NCBI GenBank assembly: GCA_964538625.1
Contig: CAZIGH010000023.1
Coordinates: 1-64,000, forward strand
DNA from: JAEUHM01 sp964538625
GTDB taxonomy: Bacteria; Verrucomicrobiota; Verrucomicrobiia; Verrucomicrobiales; Verrucomicrobiaceae
DNA: 64,000 bases
Reading direction: 5' to 3'
How positions within the stretch are numbered: the first letter of the stretch is position 1; each line of letters starts with the position of its first letter. Below, piece after piece: positions 16,486 to 25,716 of the stretch. The notes under the pieces are model-generated. The model worked only from the letters and a program-made list of their open reading frames with translations, was not told the origin of the DNA and did no database searches. The position numbers and the translations under genes were made by a program.

Positions 16486-19400
16486 GTCACAAAACCCCAC
16501 CCAGCCGAAAGGCATTGGAGACCTGAACCGTCGAGAGCTGAACACCGTTGTCCTCACACCACGTCACAAAACCCCACCCAGCCGAAAGGCATTGGAGACG
16601 CATACAGTTTGCGGATGGAGTGAGACGGACGGGGTGAAAGTCACAAAACCCCACCCAGCCGAAAGGCATTGGAGACCACTGGGAGGCATTGAATGCCTTG
16701 GACTTGCTGGCCTTGTCACAAAACCCCACCCAGCCGAAAGGCATTGGAGACGCGCCCACGATGTGGGCCGCCGTGATGTGCGGCCTCCGCATGTCACAAA
16801 ACCCCACCCAGCCGAAAGGCATTGGAGACCCTTGCGAAGGCGTTGTTCATCTCTTTCCGCCCCAAGTCGTGTCACAAAACCCCACCCAGCCGAAAGGCAT
16901 TGGAGACCCTCTGCGGGCAAAACCGTTGTTTAGCTCCTTGCGGCTCAAGTCACAAAACCCCACCCAGCCGAAAGGCATTGGAGACCATCCCGTGATGTTG
17001 CCTTGCTGGTCTCTCACCAGCTTAGGTCACAAAACCCCACCCAGCCGAAAGGCATTGGAGACTTGGCAATGGCCAAGTATGCACGTTCACTCTGAATGCA
17101 CAGAGTCACAAAACCCCACCCAGCCGAAAGGCATTGGAGACAGTGCGAGGAATTTGCCGATGAGCTCCAGCGCGGTGGAGTCACAAAACCCCACCCAGCC
17201 GAAAGGCATTGGAGACAGGCCTCGATTTCGTCGATGCCCCACACGAACCCACGTTGTCACAAAACCCCACCCAGCCGAAAGGCATTGGAGACCTTGCGAT
17301 GCTTGTTACGGGTTTGATCTGAGCTACGTCGTGTCACAAAACCCCACCCAGCCGAAAGGCATTGGAGACTGCGCCGCCCTTGTCTGGCTTCACCTTGGCA
17401 AGTTCATCGTCACAAAACCCCACCCAGCCGAAAGGCATTGGAGACCCGCTCGAGTCCATTGAGTGTCCTCCAGCCGGAGGAGGTCACAAAACCCCACCCA
17501 GCCGAAAGGCATTGGAGACCGCACCATTGTGCTAACGCTTCCTCCATGGCACGCACAACGTCACAAAACCCCACCCAGCCGAAAGGCATTGGAGACGAGG
17601 TATGATTAAGATTGTGCAGCGCGTGGAGAGGTCACAAAACCCCACCCAGCCGAAAGGCATTGGAGACCTGCATCCAGCTTGATGGACATGCGACCAGTTT
17701 CCTGGGTCACAAAACCCCACCCAGCCGAAAGGCATTGGAGACTAGACACGCGGGGGAAAAAGTCAGTATGCCATGCCGTGTCACAAAACCCCACCCAGCC
17801 GAAAGGCATTGGAGACCTCTTACAAGCGGCGACAAGTGCCGCTTCCATCGTATGGTCACAAAACCCCACCCAGCCGAAAGGCATTGGAGACCGTTCCAGT
17901 CCACCCGCTTGGCGCGGGCGAGGGTGGAAGGTCACAAAACCCCACCCAGCCGAAAGGCATTGGAGACACAACGTCCCCGCCAGCACCTTCATGGCGGGGA
18001 TAGAGTCACAAAACCCCACCCAGCCGAAAGGCATTGGAGACAGCAGGAGCACGGGATTCGGCTTGTCCTTGCGGACCTTGCGAGTCACAAAACCCCACCC
18101 AGCCGAAAGGCATTGGAGACTACTGACAAGGTTTCAACCTTGTCTTCAGGGATGCCGGTCACAAAACCCCACCCAGCCGAAAGGCATTGGAGACTCTGTG
18201 TCCGTATCGGGCATGTCCGTATCAGGCATACTGTCACAAAACCCCACCCAGCCGAAAGGCATTGGAGACCTGGCGAGGTCGGTGCGGTTCGGGAGCGCGG
18301 CGCGGAGTCACAAAACCCCACCCAGCCGAAAGGCATTGGAGACTTGTCGCGTTGCGCAACTAGCTTGCATAGTGCTTCCGCCAGTCACAAAACCCCACCC
18401 AGCCGAAAGGCATTGGAGACTCATCATACGGGATGACAGGCTCGACCAACTCATCATCCAGTCACAAAACCCCACCCAGCCGAAAGGCATTGGAGACTCT
18501 ATATGGTGGATACGTGACTCCAGCGCCAGAGCGACGTCACAAAACCCCACCCAGCCGAAAGGCATTGGAGACTGACGCGGGCCAGCGTCCCGCTGGGGGG
18601 GACAACAAGGGTCACAAAACCCCACCCAGCCGAAAGGCATTGGAGACGTCGTCCTCGTCGTCGAACACCTCCCCGTCCTCGCGGAGGTGTCACAAAACCC
18701 CACCCAGCCGAAAGGCATTGGAGACTCGACCAGCACTTCTGTGGCCCACTCCTTAGTGGGTGGGTCACAAAACCCCACCCAGCCGAAAGGCATTGGAGAC
18801 TATCCGCCGCACCAGCCGACCTCGTGGACGAGGTCGAAGGGTCACAAAACCCCACCCAGCCGAAAGGCATTGGAGACTCCCGCAACCCTCACCGGAGGAG
18901 GTGGCAGCGTGAGTTTGTCACAAAACCCCACCCAGCCGAAAGGCATTGGAGACTCAAGCAGGACGCCTGGGACATCGTGCCCAGGACCCTCCGTCACAAA
19001 ACCCCACCCAGCCGAAAGGCATTGGAGACCTACTGTTTTGTGGAAGCCTTGGTCTCGAAGCTCAGGGTCACAAAACCCCACCCAGCCGAAAGGCATTGGA
19101 GACTCGCTGACCAGATAGTCATACCAGTCTTCAGCGATGCTGTCACAAAACCCCACCCAGCCGAAAGGCATTGGAGACAGCAGCACTTCCCTGTCAAATG
19201 TCCGTGCTTCGCTGCCGTGTCACAAAACCCCACCCAGCCGAAAGGCATTGGAGACCGCCTCGGTGACCTCGCCGTTTTCGTCCACCACCCAGTAGTCACA
19301 AAACCCCACCCAGCCGAAAGGCATTGGAGACCTTTCCGCCCTGCTTTCCTTCATGGGCTTTGCAAGCTTCATGTCACAAAACCCCACCCAGCCGAAAGGC

Positions 19401-22077
19401 ATTGGAGACTCTCCGGCAGGCGCTGGCTCTGGTCATTGCCGCCCAACGCCCGTCACAAAACCCCACCCAGCCGAAAGGCATTGGAGACTCCGTGCAAGGC
19501 GGGACAAAAACATTAACCGCAAACCGTCCGTCACAAAACCCCACCCAGCCGAAAGGCATTGGAGACCGATACCTGTCCACCATTAAATCCGCAATAGCCA
19601 TCCGCGTCACAAAACCCCACCCAGCCGAAAGGCATTGGAGACAAGAATCCCCTACTGCCACAATTTGACAGCCTTGACCCGGTCACAAAACCCCACCCAG
19701 CCGAAAGGCATTGGAGACCTTGTTAAATCTGCTGTAACATACACTTTGGGTCGCGAAGTCACAAAACCCCACCCAGCCGAAAGGCATTGGAGACCCGATG
19801 AAGTGATCGATATGAGCCTTGGCCTGGTTGCCGAGTCACAAAACCCCACCCAGCCGAAAGGCATTGGAGACGTCAGGCGACCTTGAGCGGATTCGTCTTC
19901 ACCGTCCGCAGTCACAAAACCCCACCCAGCCGAAAGGCATTGGAGACGCGCTCATGGCGTTGGAAAACTCGAACGTTGGAAGGGAGGGTCACAAAACCCC
20001 ACCCAGCCGAAAGGCATTGGAGACTCTTGGTTCTTGATCGCGGGGTCTTCGCTAAGCGTGTCGGGTCACAAAACCCCACCCAGCCGAAAGGCATTGGAGA
20101 CGCCCGGCGCGTCTTACCGCAGCCGGGCGGACCCATGAGGAGTCACAAAACCCCACCCAGCCGAAAGGCATTGGAGACTTCACAGCCTTGCCGTTCACCT
20201 TGGCCTGCTCGACGACGAGTCACAAAACCCCACCCAGCCGAAAGGCATTGGAGACTCGATGGCCTGCTTTCCGATACTGTGAACGGTTCCCGCGTCACAA
20301 AACCCCACCCAGCCGAAAGGCATTGGAGACCTGCGGTCAGGCTCGGAGGGTTGGCCCTCCGTCATGTCACAAAACCCCACCCAGCCGAAAGGCATTGGAG
20401 ACCGACCGGCCACCATAAAAACAAGTAGATGTCTCCCAGTCACAAAACCCCACCCAGCCGAAAGGCATTGGAGACGGGATAGCCTTGGCCCGGTTTGCCA
20501 CCGTTGCACTGGAGTCACAAAACCCCACCCAGCCGAAAGGCATTGGAGACCAGTCGGTGCGGGATCCGATGCCGCGAGAGCGGGCGAGGTCACAAAACCC
20601 CACCCAGCCGAAAGGCATTGGAGACAACGCGTCACAGTCTATAGCTCCAACGCGGGCGGCCTTTTGTCACAAAACCCCACCCAGCCGAAAGGCATTGGAG
20701 ACGCTACATCATCCCCGCCCCATTTGGCGTCTTTTGCGACGGTCACAAAACCCCACCCAGCCGAAAGGCATTGGAGACCAGCAGAGCCCTGAGCGCACCC
20801 TCCGGCACTACCCATTCCGTCACAAAACCCCACCCAGCCGAAAGGCATTGGAGACTCTTCGCCGCCTCGCTGAGTCTTGCGAGCGCGAGCTTGCGGTCAC
20901 AAAACCCCACCCAGCCGAAAGGCATTGGAGACGAAAAGGAAAAAGGGCATCCACACTCTCAATGGGCGGGTCAGAAAACCCCACCCAGCCGAAAGGCATT
21001 GGAGACACGGACATCCGCAATTAGATCCTTTTCTGCACAATTTAATGGGTCAGAAAACCCCACCCAGCCGAAAGGCATTGGAGACCGATGGTCTGGGAAA
21101 AAGACTCTGATTGCCTCTATTGGGCTTGTCAGAAAACCCCACCCAGCCGAAAGGCATTGGAGACTCCGTGACTTCGCTCACGGCATCAGTGATGACGTCA
21201 GCTCGTCAGAAAACCCCACCCAGCCGAAAGGCATTGGAGACCGAGGGTTGCTTCCCAGCCTATGCAAACGAGGGCATTGGGTCAGAAAACCCCACCCAGC
21301 CGAAAGGCATTGGAGACCAGCGTGTCCTGCCCCGTAGCCTGACAGGTGCGGACGCGCGTCAGAAAACCCCACCCAGCCGAAAGGCATTGGAGACTTGATG
21401 ATGCCCTGCCCCTCTAAGACAGAGGCAATGCGTCAGAAAACCCCACCCAGCCGAAAGGCATTGGAGACCTAGGCGGGCGGTGCCATAGATTATGCGCTCC
21501 TTAGTTACGTCAGAAAACCCCACCCAGCCGAAAGGCATTGGAGACACACTCACTGTGTCTTTCGGTTTGGCTGGTTTTCCGGCCTGTCAGAAAACCCCAC
21601 CCAGCCGAAAGGCATTGGAGACCCCACCCACCACTGCCTGCGATCCGCATCCCAGTGGCCAGGTCAGAAAACCCCACCCAGCCGAAAGGCATTGGAGACA
21701 CATATCAGCGGGCGAAGAAGACACGGAAAAGCTTGACGAGTCACAAAACCCCACCCAGCCGAAAGGCATTGGAGACCTGCCGTGACTGGGAGCCATAGCC
21801 CCGGAAGCCACGCGTCACAAAACCCCACCCAGCCGAAAGGCATTGGAGACCGCAGCGCAGCCTCGAAGCATCCGCCGTCCGCTCCGACGTCACAAAACCC
21901 CACCCAGCCGAAAGGCATTGGAGACAACCGACACCTATTCAAAATGGATGAAACGAGGAAGTTTGTCACAAAACCCCACCCAGCCGAAGGCATTGGAGAC
22001 TTGAGGTCTGCAAGGTAGATGTCGCGATACACGACGTGCAGTCACAAAACCCCACCCAGCCGAAAGGCATTGGAGAC
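16486..22077. CRISPR. CRISPR array, 74 repeats and 73 spacers, no adjacent cas genes
   Basis: I count 74 direct repeats of 37 bp. Each begins GTCACAAAACCCC, has CCCAGCCGAAAGGC in the middle and ends CATTGGAGAC. Spacers run 34-42 nt, mostly 37-41. The repeat ends are short inverted sequences (GTC and GAC), and the middle GCC-GAAA-GGC could form a three-pair stem with a GNRA loop. Repeats 60-69 (starts 20970-21663) read GTCAG instead of GTCAC. Repeat 73 (21965-22000) has lost one A, which suggests the right end is the distal end. No cas gene lies within the window on either side. The repeat lacks the ATTGAAAC 3-prime handle of many type I and III arrays. Spacer length fits class 1 better than type II or V, but I cannot assign a type. 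Transcription direction is not established. Confidence 0.98.
20970..21699. repeat. Block of ten variant CRISPR repeats
   Basis: Ten consecutive repeats, starting at 20970, 21049, 21128, 21205, 21281, 21358, 21432, 21509, 21586 and 21663, carry G instead of C at repeat position 5 (GTCAG). The 59 repeats to the left and the five to the right carry GTCAC. The rest of the repeat is unchanged. Confidence 0.95.
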
Positions 22078-22294
22078 CACGTCCATCACCGCCTTATCGG
22101 CGGCAGGGAGAGAGTTTTTACGCAAGCTGGCTTACCCCGACCGTGCTACACTGGAGGCGATGGGGAAAGCCCTTCCACGTCCCGACATTTCCCAAGAAGA
22201 ACTGGACCAACTTGTAGAGCATCACCTTCATGGCATCCAAAAAACCCGACCGCAAAAGCGCCACCAGAAAACAGAGACTCGCCGAAGCGATTGA
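22078..22294 (+). pseudogene. C-terminal remnant of a probable DNA methyltransferase
   Basis: Beginning at the first base after the last CRISPR repeat, one frame encodes about 71 residues (AGREFLRKLAYPDRATLEAM, then DISQEELDQLVEHHL and a basic tail). No start codon of its own is present; the frame opens inside the array. It overlaps the start of the next gene by 65 bases, as methylase and restriction genes sometimes do. Its position just before a BsuBI/PstI-type endonuclease gene suggests the tail of the cognate adenine methyltransferase. That identity is an inference from context, as no catalytic motif remains. Confidence 0.45.
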
Positions 22295-22595
22295 AGTTCT
22301 TACAGCCTTGCAGTTCGGGCCAAGACAACGGAACGAAGTCGCTGCGTACAGCCTTTTGGCTCCCCTTGATCTTGGCCCGGAAAAGGGATGGACAGAAGCG
22401 GAAAGCCCTTTACGGGGCATCACGCCTATTATTGATTTCATCGCGGAGAACGATGGGGTTCGATATGCGCCCAACACACGGGAAACCATTCGTGATGAAG
22501 CGGTGAAGTTTTTCGCGGAGGCAGGTTTGTTGCTTCGGAACCCGGACAAGCCCGACCGCCCTACAAACAGCCTGAAAACGATGCCCTCAGCCTGA
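22230..22595 (+). pseudogene. Truncated BsuBI/PstI-family restriction endonuclease
   Basis: These 121 residues match my recollection of the N-terminal helix-turn-helix domain of BsuBI/PstI restriction endonucleases: RQRNEVAAYSLLAPLDLGPE, then GITPIIDFIAE, RYAPNTRETIRDEAVKFF and PDKPDRPTNS. Full-length members have more than 300 residues and a C-terminal PD-(D/E)XK nuclease domain. Here the frame stops soon after the conserved PTNS and no continuation is visible in the next 200 bases. The nuclease domain is therefore missing and the protein should not cut DNA. It follows the methylase remnant with an overlap and precedes tRNA-Ser by about 225 bases that hold no recognisable gene. Confidence 0.7.
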
Positions 22596-22820
22596 CCTCG
22601 GCTACATGCTCTAGGTGCCCTGCTCACCAGGATGCTCTTCCCCCTCGGAGCGGCGATCTCCAGGGCGCTGACTGCGAACAAGTCTCCCGCCTCTCCAGTG
22701 CCGCCCCCCGCACTGTGCGAAAGCTCACGCCGAGTGAACCTTTCCCTTGACCCTCGCAAGCTCAGCCCTACACTCTGCGTATCAGGTTTGCCCCCGATCC
22801 CGGGGTCCGAGACTGTGATT

Positions 22821-22911
22821 GGTGAGATGGCTGAGTGGTCGAAAGCACATCTTTGCTAAAGATGCGTAGCCTTATCCGCTACCGAGGGTTCGAATCCCTC
22901 TCTCACCGCCA
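22821..22911 (+). tRNA. tRNA-Ser (anticodon GCU)
   Basis: The acceptor stem GGTGAGA pairs with TCTCACC and is followed by G and an encoded CCA. The anticodon stem-loop CATCTTTGCTAAAGATG carries GCT, which reads AGC and AGU serine codons. A long variable arm and the T-loop GGTTCGAATCC are present, as expected for a class II tRNA. It lies beyond the R-M remnant and could mark the border of a defence island, since tRNA genes are common integration sites. I see no duplicate 3-prime end of this tRNA elsewhere in the window. Confidence 0.95.
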
Positions 22912-23056
22912 CCTCCTCAATGAGACGGGCAACTGCCTCGGGCATCCTTGTTAGGCTCGGTCGATGGGCGGTGCTGCGGGAACTCGTGAATCCATCTAGC
23001 CAGTTCCAACAGCTGGTCATGCGCTCTCAGTGTGCTAGGCTGCACCTTTTTCCGCC

Positions 23057-25606
23057 GTGCCTTCGCCTGACTCCCTGCCCATCCAAGAAATCCGCCAGTC
23101 GCTCACCGCTGCCTTGCGAGATGCTTCCACGCCCAATCTCCTCATCAAGGCCCCCACAGGCTCCGGCAAGTCCACGCAGGTGCCCAAGTTTGTGCTCGAC
23201 TCCGGAGTGCTGACCCCAGACCAGCGCATCTACGTCCTACAGCCGCGCCGCATCGCCGCACGCATGCTGGCCCAGCGCGTCGCCAATGAGCGCGGCGTGC
23301 GGCTGGGCGCAGAGGTGGGCTACCAGGTGCGTTTTGACAACGTCTCGTCCCGGGACACGCGCATTCTCTACGTCACAGAGGGCGTGTTTCTCCGGCTGCT
23401 GATCGAAGACCCAGATCTCAAAAAAGTAGGCTGCCTCATCATCGACGAGTTCCATGAACGGCATATCGACGGTGACCTCTGCCTGGCCTGGGCGCGGGCC
23501 TTGCAAAAGGCACGCCGTCCAGACCTCAAAATCATCGTCATGTCCGCCACGCTGGTGCCCGGGCCGCTGGTGGATTACCTTCAGCCCTCATGCCTCTTTG
23601 AGTCCGAGGGGCGGACCTTCCCCGTAGAGGTACGTTATCAGGCTCCCGCGCGGAGCAAGATTGGCGAAGTGGAACCCATTTGGGAGCAGGCCGCCCGCGC
23701 CTGTGAGGACCTCATCCGCGAGCCCCAGTTCAGCGGAGACATCCTGGTTTTCATGCCGGGCGGACATGAGATACGCAAGACCATCACCGCTCTCAACGGG
23801 CGCAGCTTCACCCGTAACATGCGCGTCGTGGCCCTGCACGGCGAACTCTCCCCACAGGAGCAGGACGCAGCAGTCACACCAGGCCCCCAGCGCCGCATCA
23901 TCGTCAGCACCAACGTGGCAGAAACCTCCCTCACCATCGAAGGCATTCGCGCCGTGGTGGACAGCGGGCTTGCTCGCATGGCCGGCTACGACGCCCGGCG
24001 CGGCATCAACACCCTCACCGTACAGCGCATCTCACGCGCCTCCGCAGAGCAGCGGACCGGGCGCGCGGGGCGGCTTGGGCCGGGCATCGCCGTGCGCCTG
24101 TGGGCAGAGCGAGAGCACCTGCACCGCGCCGAGTGTGAAGCACCAGAAATCCACCGCCTGGAGCTCAGTGAGACCGTGCTGGCCACACGCGTGGCCGCCG
24201 AGCGGGCCAAGCTCCACATCACCTGGTTCGAGCCGCCGCTGCCCAACGCCCTGGAGCGTGCCGAGAGACTGCTGCATGACCTCGGAGCCGTGGACAACCA
24301 CAACGGCATCACCCCCCTGGGCGTCAAAATGAGCGCCTTCCCCCTGGAGCCGCGCTTCGCACGCATGCTGCTCGCCGCCGCTGAGCACGGTTGCCTGGAA
24401 GACGCCGCCGTGTGCGCCGCCATAGCTCAGGGAAGAGAAATCCTCACCGCCAGCCAAAAACAATCCCACCGCGGGAACGAAGACTTTTGGGAGAAAGAAG
24501 ACATCAGCGAGTTCCAGGCCCAGCTCCGCGCCTTCTACAAAGCCAATGACCTGCGGTTTGATGCAGCGGCATGTCGCCCACTCGGCATCCACGGCATGGC
24601 CGCACGAGAAGCGGCAAAGGCTGCGGATCAGTTCCTCCGCCTAGCCCACCGCATCGGGTTGAAAAACGAACGTGCCCCTGCCCCAGGCATCTCGCTTGCC
24701 AAGACCCTCCTCGCCGCCTTCAGCGACCACGTCGGTGCTGAGACCTCCCCCGGAAGCCGCGTGTATCAGCTTACCGGTGGCAACCGTGGCCATCTCAAGG
24801 ACCCCCACATCAAGGCACCCAAAATGCTCGTGGCTGCCGAAGCCATAGAAGTGCAGGGAAAAGCCCTCCAGGTGCAGCTCAATAACGTGACGCGCATCGA
24901 GGAAGAGTGGCTGCGGGAGATGTACCCAGCCGACTTCATCACCGAAAAGCGCGCCCTTTATGACGCCCAGCAAAAACGCGTCATCAACCAAGAGATCACC
25001 CGCTTCCGGGATCTCGTCCTCACCGCCAGAGAGCGCGGCGAGCCGGACCACACCGTGGCCGCCTCCCTGCTGGCAGATGAAGTCATGGCCGGTCGCCTCA
25101 AGCTCGAGGGCTGGGGCGAGCGCGCAGACCAGTTCATCGCACGAGTCAACTGCCTCTCCCGGTGGATGCCCGAGCTAGAGCTGCCCCCCATCACCGAGGA
25201 CGACCGCCGCCTCCTCATCGAGCAGATCTGCCACGGCTGCATCGCCTACCGCCAGCTCAAGGACAAGGACGTCTTCCCCGCACTCCACCAGTGGCTCAGC
25301 CCCATGCAGCGGGACCTTCTGGACCGCTATGCACCCGAGCGCATTCCCCTGAAGAAGGACCGCACCGCCAAGGTGACTTACGATGAAAAGCAGCCACCCA
25401 GCATCTCCGTCGTCCTCCAGCATCTTTACGACGTGAATGAAAACCCCAAGATAGCCGACCAGCGCGTCAGCGTCGTCGTGCATCTCCTCAGCCCCGCCCA
25501 GCGCCCCATCCAGACCACCGGCGACCTAGGGCGCTTCTGGAGAGAAGGCTACCCCGCCGTGCGCACCCAGCTCAAGGGGCGCTACCCCAAGCACGAATGG
25601 CGGTGA
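23057..25606 (+). CDS. hrpB: ATP-dependent helicase HrpB
   Basis: This is a DEAH-type superfamily 2 helicase of 849 residues. Walker A (KAPTGSGKST, residues 31-40), a DEFHERH motif II (from residue 130), MSAT motif III and QRTGRAGR motif VI are all visible. The C-terminal region ends with RPIQTTGDLGRFW and GRYPKHEW, which are hallmarks of HrpB, not HrpA. HrpB is a putative RNA helicase, non-essential in most bacteria. Translation probably starts at GTG. The gene stands alone on the plus strand, 145 bp after tRNA-Ser. Confidence 0.92.
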   Translation: MPSPDSLPIQEIRQSLTAALRDASTPNLLIKAPTGSGKSTQVPKFVLDSGVLTPDQRIYVLQPRRIAARMLAQRVANERGVRLGAEVGYQVRFDNVSSRDTRILYVTEGVFLRLLIEDPDLKKVGCLIIDEFHERHIDGDLCLAWARALQKARRPDLKIIVMSATLVPGPLVDYLQPSCLFESEGRTFPVEVRYQAPARSKIGEVEPIWEQAARACEDLIREPQFSGDILVFMPGGHEIRKTITALNGRSFTRNMRVVALHGELSPQEQDAAVTPGPQRRIIVSTNVAETSLTIEGIRAVVDSGLARMAGYDARRGINTLTVQRISRASAEQRTGRAGRLGPGIAVRLWAEREHLHRAECEAPEIHRLELSETVLATRVAAERAKLHITWFEPPLPNALERAERLLHDLGAVDNHNGITPLGVKMSAFPLEPRFARMLLAAAEHGCLEDAAVCAAIAQGREILTASQKQSHRGNEDFWEKEDISEFQAQLRAFYKANDLRFDAAACRPLGIHGMAAREAAKAADQFLRLAHRIGLKNERAPAPGISLAKTLLAAFSDHVGAETSPGSRVYQLTGGNRGHLKDPHIKAPKMLVAAEAIEVQGKALQVQLNNVTRIEEEWLREMYPADFITEKRALYDAQQKRVINQEITRFRDLVLTARERGEPDHTVAASLLADEVMAGRLKLEGWGERADQFIARVNCLSRWMPELELPPITEDDRRLLIEQICHGCIAYRQLKDKDVFPALHQWLSPMQRDLLDRYAPERIPLKKDRTAKVTYDEKQPPSISVVLQHLYDVNENPKIADQRVSVVVHLLSPAQRPIQTTGDLGRFWREGYPAVRTQLKGRYPKHEWR

Positions 25607-25716
25607 AACGGCGGACGAACTTTTGTATCAGTCTGCCGTGCGGAATGCTTGCGTTTTAAGACGAGAGCCGACACTATCTCACCAGGTTCGGCACAAGGCC
25701 CGGACCCCGCTTTCCT

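Noticed and set aside
18121..18157. Integron attC-like hairpins in spacers
   Set aside because: The hairpins lack the conserved RYYYAAC and GTTRRRY ends and are regularly spaced by CRISPR repeats.
16487..22032. Many long open frames on both strands across 16.5-22 kb with repeated peptides such as SQNPTQPKGIGD and MPFGWVGFCD
   Set aside because: They are by-products of the CRISPR repeat, which lacks stop codons in five of six frames. They are not proteins.
16486..22077. Assigning the array to type V or VI from the GTC...GAC ends
   Set aside because: Spacers are too long for typical members and no effector gene is present; the resemblance is too short to support a type.
22118..22759. A 213-codon minus-strand frame covering the R-M remnant
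   Set aside because: The plus strand of this region encodes a recognisable restriction-enzyme domain, so this is a shadow.
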